From positions 496,001 through 560,000 of the forward strand of contig BCIK01000013.1 of NCBI GenBank assembly GCA_039545295.1: a stretch of DNA of 64,000 bases. Direction: 5' to 3'. The notes beneath the pieces were generated by a model that saw only the letters and a list, made by a program, of their open reading frames with translations, searched no databases and was not told the DNA's origin. This document shows, piece by piece, positions 36,191-47,634 of the stretch. A program made the translations under genes and the position numbers. This DNA is from Udeniomyces pyricola (taxonomy: Eukaryota > Basidiomycota > Tremellomycetes > Cystofilobasidiales > Mrakiaceae). Every line of letters starts with the position of its first letter. Positions within the stretch are counted from its first letter, which is position 1.

Positions 36191-38629
36191 ATGTCGCACA
36201 CCAACGGACCTTCCTTTGCGGAGATCGCTCGGCAACACGCCGAGAAGGAGCAGCAGGACCAACAACAAGACGTACATATCCATCCTCTTTTTTTCTTTTC
36301 TTTTCTTCTCTTTCTTCCTTTTGTGTTTCCTTTTTCTTCTCCGGACGGCGAACCTCAAGGGACGACATTTATTATGCACGCGAAAGAACGGGACAAACCA
36401 ATCCTAACCCAATCTCTCATCTTCCCCCCCCCCCTCTTCCTTTCCTTCCCTTCCCTGTTTCCACTCCTCCTTGGCTTTTCCGACTATCTCAGTCTACCTC
36501 CTCTCCTGATTCGCCTCTCGCTCCCGAGCTTGACTCCAACAACGACTCGACCAAGCCGACGTTGGCGGACCTCATGGCGTACGCCCAGACGGCCGGTCAA
36601 GATGAATTCCCGGCGCTCGTAAGTAGTAGAGGCCTTTCTTTTCTCTTTGAACACGGGCAACGATCCTTCGATAACGACAAACAAACAAAATATCCAAAAA
36701 AAAATAATAATAAGACAAATGGGGGAGTTTGTCGGAGATCTATCAAGAAAGAATCAGAGTAGGGTTTTATGATGTATCACGTGACTGAGGCTTCTTCTTC
36801 TTTTTTTTTTCTTCATGTCTGCATTGATCGTCTTGATCTCCCTCTCGTTTCGTGTGGGGACGTATCTGATGGTCAACAGGGTGCTTCGGCCGGCCCGGTC
36901 GAGGGTGAGAATGGCGTGGACGATGTGCTAGGAGTGAGTCTTGTTTCTCGTCGTTTAGACACTTTTGATATATATATATATCCCCCCCTCCCCCCCGGCG
37001 CTTCTCTTTCTCCCTTGAGTCGTCGTCTCCAAGATCCATTTCCTAACGTATGGGGTTTTCTCTGTCTGTGTTTCTTTTCTTCTCTTTCTTGTTCTTTCTC
37101 CGCGTCCCTTTCATGTCATCCTTTATTTTTTTTTCTTGCCTTTTTCTGTCTCTTTCAAGGCTGCTCTCTCCACGGCTTTCACCATCTCGACTCCTCCTCC
37201 TGCTGCCGTCCCGACGACGTCTTCTCCTCCTTCGGAGTCGACTGCCGATCTCCCTCCTATGCCCAACGCCGCTTTCCCCGACACTTCCCAACCTCCTCGA
37301 CCGGATTCCTCGAATCCGGACCCAGCGCCTCACGGACCTGTCGGACCGGCGTCAGCCGAAGAACTCGACATGTGGAAAGCCGAATACGACGCCCAACAGA
37401 GGGATTGGAAGGCTGAGAATCACGTCATGAGGGAGAAAGCCGAACGGGTCCGAGCGGATTGGGAAAAGATTCGAGAGGAAGAAAGGAAATCAGGTAAAGC
37501 TCAGGAAGAAGAGCTTAAGCGGATCGATGCGGAGATGATGAGGATGAAGAAGCAGGAAGAGGAGGCTAAAGCGAAGAAGGCGTTTGGAGGAGAGAAAGGA
37601 GGAAGGAGTTTGGATGTTGGAAAGGAATTGGGTTTGATCGGGTCCGAGTTGGCGTTGGCGACGAAAGGGTCTCAAGGGGCTAAGGTTGGGGAGGATGAGA
37701 GGAAATGGCAGAAGGTCGAACAGGCTTGGAAAGGGGTTGGAGAGGAGAAGAAGGCGAACGAGACCGGGAACGGAACGGAAAGTCAGATTGAGATGATTGA
37801 TGGGAACAAGGTCGAGGTAAGTCCAACGCTGTTTGAGTCCTTTGGACCTTCCCCCCCCCCTTTCTTTTTTTTCCTTTCTCTGTGTTTCCTCGTTTTGTTT
37901 GTACTTCTCAAAATCAAAAGAAGAGGTCGCTTGATAGCTGACGTCTGTTTTTTTTTTTTTTTTTTTTTTTTTCAACCACAAAAAAATTGCATTCTCTCCC
38001 CTTCTCTCTCTCTTGTGGTCACGACTCTTCTTTTCCATTCCTTTTTCGTTTCTTCTTCTCTTTTTAAGACTATCGTCTCTGGTATTGCTGCCGACCCGAA
38101 CCCGGAATCCTCGGCTACGATCGAGCCGACGCTCAAGGGGATTCCATCTTCTGCCGGTCAACCCATCACCGACCGAAACCACATCACCACCTCTTCTTCT
38201 TCTTCATCCTCCAAACCCACCACCGATCACGCCGGCTCTTCGTCTTCGACTCCGAACCAAGGTCAAGAAGGCCAAGGCCAAGCGGACCTTCCTATCTCAA
38301 CTTACTTGCTCTCTACGACCTCTTCCTCCACAACGCCTCCCTCTCTCACGCTCGCTTTGTTCTCATCCAAGTACCTACCCGTTCGACGTCGGATCCTCCT
38401 TGGTCTCGCTTGCTTGGGCATCAACATCCTTCTCCCGTTCATCGGAGGGATGATGGCGGGTTTCGGTGAGATTACCGCGAAGAGTATCCAAGGAGCGGTG
38501 AGGGATGCTTGGTTTGGAGCGAGAGGAGCGGGGGTGGGAGATGTAGGGTTGGGAATAGGAGGAGGAAAGAAGGGACCGTTGGAGAAGAAGGCGTTGGAAG
38601 GGAACCCGATGAGGGAAGCGTTTCCTTGA
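36191..38629 (+). CDS. Mim1/Tom13-like mitochondrial outer-membrane protein, greatly extended
   Basis: Candidate Mim1 (Tom13) homologue, the subunit that inserts alpha-helical proteins into the mitochondrial outer membrane. Five exons join in phase: 36191-36271, 36493-36618, 36880-36933, 37160-37816 and 38069-38629 (492 aa). The diagnostic part is near the C-terminus: LACLGINILLPFIGGMMAGF followed by GEITAKS (about residues 419-444). It mirrors the yeast Mim1 helix in its LLPF core, the GMM turn and the GFGE end, and is a single membrane span. Upstream is about 400 residues absent from yeast Mim1 (113 aa): an N-terminal FAEIARQHAEKE helix, a Pro/Ser-rich stretch, and a long charged coiled-coil-like region (about 115-215). 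A Ser-rich linker follows. The TM identification is good; the role of the extension is unknown. Confidence 0.68.
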
Positions 38630-40694
38630 GTGAGGCGGTAAAAAAAAAAAGAGGGTTTTTTTGTTGGGGGGTCTTGAACGGAAGGGGAGAGATAAGACAT
38701 GGGATAGAATGGGGAGGTGGGAGAGGGAGAAGGTGGAAAGTAGGCTTGTTGAGGGATGGGAAGGAAGGAAGAAGGGGGGGGAAAGTCAGGATCTTCTTTG
38801 GAGAAGCAGAAAAAAAAGGGGAAGATGAATGGAATCAGAGCGGAAGCTTGCTACGGGGAAGGGAGATCTTGATTTTACGCTCCTTTTTCTTGGGTGCTTC
38901 TTTTGTGCTCTTCTTTTGCCTCTTCTTCTTGGTCTTGCATAGATGACATCGCGTAAGACAAGAAGGGGGGGGGGGGGGGGGGGNGGATGGATGAAAGGAA
39001 GGGGGAAATGGGAGGGAGGTCCTGGTACTATTGATAGCTGCTGCTAAATATATATAGGCTTAGCTCCGTTACTCACTCCTTGCTCTTTACTAACCTGTCC
39101 AGTGACGGTCTTTCTTATTTATTCTTCTTCTTCAAGAAATCTAATTGACGTACCCTGCGACCCTGCACCCTCTTTCGTTGCTTGTACCACTGACTTTTTT
39201 TTTCTCTTTCTCTTTTGTGCTTGCGGGTTTCTTACACATATATAAAGTAAAACTCCTGGGAATAGTCACTGATATAACTCATGATGAATAGATAGCGGAC
39301 GGATAACCACAACAACAACAACCTAGACCACGTTGGAGACCCCCCCCCCCCCCGCTGTCTCCTTTCTCTTGTTCTTGGGTTTTTTTTTAATGATAAGAAC
39401 CGACCGTGGATCGACGGACAATGTTCCGTTTTTTTTTTTTTGTTCTAATCTGTTTTACTTTCAAAACGATCGGATCCATTTTTATTCTTGTTTTCATCAC
39501 GATCATATCGAAATCAACGACGCGATCGCCCTCAACTTACCTTCCTCTCCCCACCTTTTCCCTGTCCCCCTTTTTTTTTTTTGTCTTTTTCTTTCTTCTT
39601 TCCACCTCCTTTTTTCGCACGATTCACGTTTTCTCCCTTCACGTCTCGTCCGTCCGATTCCGAATCCCCGATGAGATCCGACCCGATCTCCTCGATATCG
39701 GCGGCGGTCCCCTTGGACCTTTCAACCCCCCCCCCCCCCTCCCCCCCAAAAAAAAAAAACTGTACACATCCCTCTCCTAGTCGTCATCCGTCGTGTCTGA
39801 TCGTACTAACCTCAACAGGGGAACTTTTTAAAAAAAAAAAAAAAAAGCTTGTTTTTACACTGCACTACCTAGAGGTTCAAACCCGGACAAGTAGCTACTT
39901 TTAACATTCCCTATTCTAATCAACTAATGCCCTTTTGCCTGATTGGTTTCTGTTCTTTTCTTTCTGTTCTTTTTTGTTTTTGTTTTTGGTTTGGGCATGG
40001 ATACCATCGATGTTGGGTTTGGTTTTTTTTGGAGGGGTTCCCAGATTCAAGCTCTAGACCCTAAAAATCGGATGGTCATGATGACTGTCCCCAATCGATC
40101 CGATTCATTTATCACCAAAAAACCAATCAATCAATCAGTCAAATCTGATTCTCTTTCTCCCCCCTTCCCCTTTTCTCTCCTTTTCTTTTTCCTTCCTTTT
40201 CTTGGTTTCTTCCCGTTGTCCGCTTCGTTCCTTGGACTTCTGCGTTCCTTAATGTAGGCTATGCCAGGTCAGGGCAGGGCAGGGCAGGTCAGGGGACATC
40301 AAGGTTCGGTCCTCTCTTCTCTCCTTTCTGTTTACTTTCCCTTCCTTTTCCCTTCCGCTCACGCTTTTTTTCTTTTCTTCTCTCTCTCTCTCTTGATAAC
40401 CCCTTTCTCCTCTCCCCTCCCCCCCTCCCTTTTTTTTCTTTCTCCTATCTCCATCTTCCACCCCCTATCGTATCGCATCTCATCCCGTTTCAGCTCATCG
40501 GTTGGAAACAACGTGTGCAGGCTCAATTCGCAACCCCTCGACCTCAACTCAACCCAATCCATCAAACTCCCCTCCTTCTTCTTCCTTCCTCGCTCATCTA
40601 ACCTCGTTATCCCCCTGAGACGCCCAAAATTCAACCTCCTTAGCGCCTTCCCCCCCCCCCCCGGCGCGCTCCCCGTCTCACGCACGTTCTTTAC
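38630..40694. repeat. Low-complexity intergenic region
   Basis: 2 kb with no supported gene. It has a G run with an N at 38984, C runs (39341-39353, 39727-39747), poly-A (39831-39846) and a CAGGG/CAGGT tandem array at 40265-40295. The later part is strongly pyrimidine-rich on the plus strand and probably leads into the next gene's 5' UTR. Confidence 0.5.
40265..40295 (+). repeat. CAGGG/CAGGT pentamer array
   Basis: About six imperfect copies of CAGG(G/T), GC-rich, about 400 bases upstream of the next start codon. It could be a regulatory element or a simple repeat; nothing in the sequence decides. Confidence 0.7.
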
Positions 40695-42057
40695 ATGGAT
40701 CCCATCCTCCTCCGAAACTCAACGGACCCACCCAAGAGGCCTCCCGCACCAGAAGAGGAAGGTAGACGGGAACGGACGGGAAGATCAAGTCCTTCTTCTC
40801 CTCCTCCTCCTCCTTCTTCTTCTTCTTCGGATTCGGGTTTGGGTTTGGATTTAGGATCGTTGGGATCGTTGGTAATTCAAGGATGGAACGGAATCGACGA
40901 TGAGGAGGATAATAACAACAACAAGAACCCTTCTTCTTCTTCTTCATCATCATCCACCTCACCTCTTCCCCTTTCAATCCCCTTCTCCACTCATCAAGAA
41001 CGTCCAAGGACCTCTTCGGTTCTCGATCCTCCTCTCCTCTTCTTGACGGATCGAACCCAACCTATGACGTTACTCCTCGGCGCTCATCATTTACCACCAC
41101 CTCCTCCTCCTCTTCTTCGTCTTCGTCTTCGACCCGCGGTAGGGGTTAGGGTTCAACCCCGAGACGACATCATCTCGACTCCTCTGGGAGATGGAGAATG
41201 GAGAGGAAAGGTAGGGTCACCGATGCGGGGTGTATTGGTTGATACTTCTTCTTCTTCTTCTTCTTCTTCTTCGTCGTCGTCGTGGATATCGGCGGCGGCG
41301 GGCCGGAGAGGGTTAGGTCGAATCGGAGAGGAACACGACGAAGCAGAAGAAGAAGAAGGAGAGGGGGAGGGGTTCGAAAAACCGAGATGGGAGAAGAAAC
41401 CTCACCAGCAGCAGCAGCAGGGGGGAAAGAAGGAGAAGGAGGAAGATGAGGATGGAGGTGAGTCCCTCTGGCTTTTTTTTCGGTTCTTTTTTTTGGCCGG
41501 GGGGGGGGGGGAGGAGTTGTTGGGAGATGGCAGGGAGAGAGGAGAGGAGGGTTCTTTTTCTTCTTCTTTTTTATTTTTATTTTTGGTCGGTGGGCGTATG
41601 GGTGTGAGTGTGCGTGAATGTAGATGGAAACAAAGAGAGAGAGAAAAGAAGAGAAATCTAACAAAAAGAAACAATACAAAATTAAACTTCCTTCTATGCC
41701 ACTCTGTTTCCTTTCCCTCCTCCCCCCTCCCCCCTTTTCCCCCTTTTCCTTTATGCGTAGGTTCTCCAAGCCTATCTGGTCTCGCTCCATCAGCCGTCTC
41801 GCTTCATCTCGGACCATCCACCTCTTGGCGGCGGCTCGCTCGACGAGAACAAGACGAACCAGACGATGGCGAGGAAGAAGGAATGGAGAGCGATCGAGCC
41901 CAAAGAGCAGACGAATCATCAGGTATGCATGCAAAAAAAAAATTAGATGGGGATCGACCATCCTTCCTCTGGGCGGCATCATCAGGCTCCCTACTACCCT
42001 GTCGTCTACCCCTTTTGATTTACCCCAATTCTTTTTTTGCTCGCTTCTTGACGTCTT

Positions 42058-42088
<31 letters not shown>

Positions 42089-45000
42089 GCTTTTTTTCTC
42101 TTTTTTTTTCTCTCTTCTTTTTCTTCTCGTAGGAAGGACGACCCCGGGCGATTCCGAAGCCGAACTTTCAGGAGAGAATATGAACGCCGACAACGACGAC
42201 GATGATGATGGCGACGACGCTGGATTGTCGTTTATGCACGCGAATCATCGACCTTACCCGCTTTACAGCTTGCCGTCCAAGCCGATATATCCCTCCCCTG
42301 CGGATTCCTTCGAGCGAGAAGATCCTTTGGGACGGAAGAACACCGCCGACAACGACGACGACGACGACGATGGGTGGTTGGATGAGTTGCCTAGTCTTTC
42401 CCTCGGTATGTCTTTGTCTGTCTGTGTGTCTGTCTGTGTGGCGTACGTTCCTTCGTTCGCTTGCTTCCTGGAGACGGTTGGAAGGGCGGGAGAGGGGTTT
42501 TATTATTATTATCAAGATCCTCATTTGTTCTCCTGGTTTTCTCACTCACTCACTCTCTCTTGGTTTCTGTGCTTTGATCTTCCTCTGATAACGATGATGG
42601 GTGATAACAGACAGCTTTTCCTTGGGGTCGCCCTCGGTTTATTCTAGTGGGATAGGAAAGGATGGTTGGAGGGATTCGCGGTTGATAGATGACGACGACG
42701 ACCATGATGATGAGGAGGATGGGGGGGAGGCCGGTTTTATGCAGGCTCGACGGCAAGGTGGTGTCGACGTCGATCGGAGACTTTCACGTTCGTTCGCTTC
42801 CCTTTTGGTTTCTGTTCTTTCCCCCTCCTTGTTTTTTTTTTTTTGCTTCTTCTTATATATTTTTGTTCGTCTCTTTCTTTTCTTTTCTTTTGAGCTTCCA
42901 ACGAATCGGTCTTGCGATGTGCTGAAGAATCTGAAGGATCGAATTTAAACTGATCATTTCTCTCTTCCCTTCTTCTTTCCCCATCTTTTCCCAAACCCTC
43001 AATTTATCTTATCTCTCCTCTCAATCGACCTCTCTTATGATCCCACTCTCTTTCAACTCAACCGACCCCTTTCCTGGCCTTTGTCTCTCAGCCAACAACC
43101 CATTCCTCCTCGTTTTTAACCCGCCACCGTCAGTTCAATCCGTCGGAGTCTCGCCTTTCAGCCAGTGGTTTACCCAGGATTGGCACGAGCTTCTTCGAGA
43201 CCATAGGAGTCCAACGGCTGCCATGACGACGCTTTTTGGGCAAAAAGACGTCATCGACTTACCTGTGGTATCTACTACTGCTGCTGCTGCTGGTGGCACC
43301 AGCTCAGAGGGTGTAGGAGTTAAAGGATTGGAAGATCAACCGTTTAGTTTTCAGATGAAGTTGTTGAGCGTTGGGGATGATTCGAGTAAGTGCATTAGTT
43401 TGAACCCCTCCCCCCCCCGGAAATTCTTGCTTGCTTTGGAGTTTTTCTCCCTCACTTGCCCAAGAAGGGCAAGGCTTGTCCTTGTTGATGATCTGCTGTT
43501 CTGCGCTGACTTATTTGTCCTGTCCATTTATTTGTTTTGTACTCGTCCCTCTATCTTTCTCCTTGATGTTCTGTGAATCCTCCTCGCACATCTTTTAACT
43601 TTCTCCTTTCGTTCGCACCCAACTGTGCTCTCCTCTCAAAAGTGACGACCCACTCTACGATAGACACATCGCTTTCCCTTTCTACGCCCGACGCCTCCTT
43701 TAGCCTTCTCGCTCCGACGGCTTCATCCTCATCCTCAATCTCTCTTCTCCTCTCCCCTGCGTCGACCCAACAATCTCCTCCTCCAGCAGACCGTTCAATC
43801 CGTCTCCCTCACCGCCATTCGCACCATCGATCCGAACACGATCCATCGGTTGAAACATCGATTCATGCTGTGATAGCTAGTCCAGATGGGGGAAATGTAC
43901 CTCCTCTTTCCCCCTTGACCGAAAACCCTCCCGCCTCCCAACAACTACATCCTGTCCGTCTACAAGACGCCGTCAAGATCCCTCCTTCTTCCCGCTCGTC
44001 TTATCACTACAAGAAACACGCACGTTTCAGCGGCCGAGGGGGGAAAGGAGGAGGAGGCGAAGATGAAAGTGGGATCGAAGCGGATGACGAAAGTTTTTTC
44101 CGCCGGTATCCTGGGTTGAGAACCGGTCCACGGTCCAGAGAGCAGAGATCAGGAGGACAGATTGAGGAGGAGGTAGAGGAAGAGGAGGAAGGGTCAGAGG
44201 TTGTGTGGGAGAGAGATGAAGAAGGAAGGAGTCAGGTGGAGATTCGATGGGAGAGATCAAGAGGTACGTGTTCGTCTGTCATGTCTGCTCTTCTTCTCAA
44301 TCCTTCGATTGATTTTGCTTATCATGAACCTGATCTTGTTTGTTGTCTTCTTCTTTTTTTTTTTTTGTTACCTTGCTTCTCACCTACGTATCTCTTGCTC
44401 TCTGCTCAGACTACAGCATGATGACGATGAATAGTTTCGATTACACTAACGCGACGACCAATCTCTCGTGTCTCCTCTCTCTTCCCCCGACGATCCGCGA
44501 CGATCCCCAACTCTCCGAGCACGACGACGACGACGAGGAGGAGGAGGAAGATGACGATACCGAAGACCTCTCCTTCGTTCGTGCCATCGCTCAAGCTCTC
44601 ATCGCCTCTCCCCACGACGAAGGGCCGAGAGAAGTGAACTCAGATGGTTCCTATATACGAGCAAGCCGAAGGACGTTGACAGCGGCCCAAGAGGAAGAAT
44701 CAGGTATCAGTCATCAGCCGGGTGGGACAAAGTCGACTTCGCCTCTGAGTCCACCTCCAGGAATCATCAACCCACCTGCATCGATGGCGGTTCGTCGGAT
44801 CATAGGACTTCGCAAATCCCGATTTGGTAAGATACCCACCGCTTACAAACACACACAACCCCCTTACATCCATCCATCCCATTTTTTATTTTTATTTTAT
44901 TCCTATTCTCGATGGCGTATCTCTTTTACTCCATTTCAAGCCTCTCCCGTCTTTTATGCATGCTCAACATTCACCTGGTTGCTTCTCTCTCTCTCTCTCT

Positions 45001-45890
45001 TCCGTCTTCGTCTGGGAAACACCCCCTTCTCATCTGATCCAGATCCAACGAATCCAACCTCTTCCTCCTCCTCGTCGCTCTCACGCCAACTTTCTTTCCT
45101 CGGCAAGCCGATCACACCGAGCCCTCGAACCCGTCGGAGATCCCGCCTGAAGGAGATGCAAGAGGAAGACATCAAGGAGAAAGGTCATCCTTATCATTCG
45201 CCCAGACCAGATTATCGTACGTTTGCTTTCCCAATCTCTCTCTTTCTCTCTTTTTTTTTTTTTTGGTCTAAGAAGGATAGTGATGGACAATAAGTTTTCT
45301 TCCTTACGTCTTGTTCATATTGACATGGATGTCGTCTCTTGTCTATCTTCCCTATCCTCCTTTTGTTTTCTTTTGTTCATTTAGGAAAACGGTACCTTGA
45401 CCTTTCGCTCTCCCTTTCGTCTACAGAGTATCTCTCTGTCGATGCCGACGATCATGACGATGACGATGGCGATGGCGACGAGAGTAGCGATATAGAGGAC
45501 GATGATGGTCATCTCGAATCAAAACCCCAAGATGACGCCGATGCCTTCGTTAGCTCTTTCGGTACCAGTCGTCGCGATGCTCCTTGGCCGATCGTCACTC
45601 ATTCTGCAGGCTCGAGACGCTCGATGCAAAAAGAGGACGAGGTGGTGGAGGATGAAACGACGAGTTCGTTTGGGGAAGGGGTGGTCGACATGGGCAAGCT
45701 GGGTAGACGAACGGAATCGGGAAGCAAGAGTGGTGTCCGAGATCAAGACGGAAAGAAGGTGGATATAAAGGGCAAAGGGAGGATGGTCGTCGATGTTAGC
45801 GAAGAGGAGAACGAGGAAGAAACTTCTAGAGAAGATGATAACTATATTGAAAAGTGATATGGTATCTGGTACGTCTCTCTCTTTTTTTTC

Positions 45891-45923
<33 letters not shown>

Positions 45924-46445
45924 ACTTCAGCTTTGCTCTGCAGCAGCTTCCTTCCGAATTTACCTCGTTTGGACGCATCTGTTTCGCTTGACGTTTTGGA
46001 AATGCTCACGAGCCTCGTCTTGGGAACTCGAACCTTTGGGAACCCCTCCTTTTTTTCTCTTCTTGGTCTATCTATCTGTTCTATCTGTCTTGTAGTCTAC
46101 GCTTCGAGAGTTTCGTCATCGACGTTATCTCTTGAGCAATCCCAAGTCTCCAACACGTAAGCGAGATCATCCTTTTTTTTTTTGGTTCCTTCTTCTTCTC
46201 TTTTTTTGTTTGTTGCATTATGTGCCTGGCATACGTATGTAGTTTACAATACGATCTCAACTGACCTTTCTTTTTTTTTTTCTTCCAATAAATCCATCCT
46301 CACCTCCCGGTCTACCACCTTTCCTCTTCTTCTCTCTCTTGCGCCCAGTCTTTTCTTCTCCAACACTCCCAACCGCTACAAGGCTCCATCACGACTCCCC
46401 AGCTCGCCGCCCTACATGAATCGATCCATCCTAGTACACCAATGA
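40695..46445 (+). CDS. Large acidic, Ser-rich disordered protein of unknown function
   Basis: I do not recognise this protein. Nine exons join in phase: 40695-41457, 41761-41922, 42133-42405, 42611-42787, 43092-43385, 43643-44263, 44410-44826, 45043-45216 and 45427-45853 (about 1,100 aa). Further exons starting near 45944 and ending at 46445 are plausible but less certain. The protein is mostly disordered: Ser/Pro tracts, poly-Ser, Asp/Glu runs, poly-Gln and many RR/KR pairs. Two less repetitive islands could be folded or binding segments: SPFSQWFTQDWHELLRDHR near 43180, and a stretch near 44420-44600 with NLSCLLSLPPTIRDD and FVRAIAQALIASP. All eight firm introns are phase 1. No membrane segment or enzyme motif was seen. 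A regulatory scaffold role would be a guess. Confidence 0.62.
42058..42087 (+). repeat. GTCGTG hexamer repeat
   Basis: Five perfect copies in an intron of the preceding acidic protein gene, directly before its acceptor pyrimidine tract. Confidence 0.85.
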
Positions 46446-47634
46446 AATCTCTCCCCTTCCGCCTTTTTGCCTCCAACTCAATTTGCGAGATCCAACAAAC
46501 CCCACTCCATACCAAATGTAGCCTCCACCACCGACGAAAAGAACCCCCCTATATATATATTTTTTTAAAAAAAACTAAATTAAAAAAGAAGAAAAACTAA
46601 CCTAAACTGAACTATAACAACGACAATCCTTGGTATTCCCTACCGATGCTCTCCCCCCTTTCTCTCTATGGGGGGGATTTGGGAAGAGCGGTCGATGGTT
46701 CTGGCTGCTGCTGCTGCTTGCTCGGAGAGATAGGAGATCTTGGTGATGGGAGGGGGAGTCAGGATCGAATTAGTCGGTCAGTCGCGCCAGGGGAAAGAAG
46801 CTGGTCGTCGTCAAAGGGGGAGGAGCTAGGACCTATATATATAGGAGAACCGCGAGAGATGATGAGTTCAGGGTTTGCGTTTACCTTTCTTTCTTTCTTT
46901 CTTTCTTTTTTCTTCTTTTTTCTTCTTCTTCTTTTTCTTTCTTTCTGCCTGGATTCGTATAGGGATAGTTTGGGGGCGGTATACCTTTGAGGAGGTAGCC
47001 CAAGACGAAAGGACAGAGCTGAAGGGACCGGGAGGAGGAGGCCCGAGGGCATCAAGAAGTGACATTCCAAATCCGAACAGCAGAACGGTTGCATTGAGAA
47101 GCACGAAACAATATATGTATATATATATCGTTAATTAATCTCTTTTTAGTACAGAAAGCGAGGTTCCAAACGTACACCAAGTGTGTAAAAGAAGGGAAAA
47201 GAAAACCAAGTTGGTTCTTATGAGATGAGAACGATCGTTTCGATTGAGGTAAAGGAAAGAGAAGAGAACGTTTCGGTCGTAAAGGGCCGGGAAGAGGGTA
47301 GGGAAGGAGCGGGGGGGGGAGAGGTGGAGAGTAGCAGCTGTTAAACAGGACGAGATTGGATGGGTATGCGCGTGATTGAGGATATTGAGGATCGATATAG
47401 ATGGAGGAAAGGAGGAGCATGCTAGATAAAGGGACACTCAACGAAAGAGTAATGAGTCATTCAGCGGATGAGGCTGTTATCGAAGAATAAACCAGGAACG
47501 AAGAAGCCAAAGAAAGCAAGAGGTACCACTATGCGAAGAGTGAGCCAAAAAATAAAATCAGAAGAGACGATCGAAGATGAGGCGAACCGGGCCCGCCTCT
47601 CGAGACTTCGACGGGTTCAAATCCCATCGACCCA
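46446..47634. other. Convergent intergenic region
   Basis: 1.2 kb between the acidic-protein gene (plus) and SFI1 (minus). AT-rich with mixed T and A runs near 46550-46600 and a TTTC repeat at 46890-46945. The minus-strand ORF at 47052-47441 is low complexity and unsupported. It probably contains both 3' UTRs. Confidence 0.45.

Noticed and set aside
39865..39895. GGTTCAAACCC resembling a tRNA T-arm
   Set aside because: The T-stem does not pair beyond two bases and no cloverleaf can be drawn.
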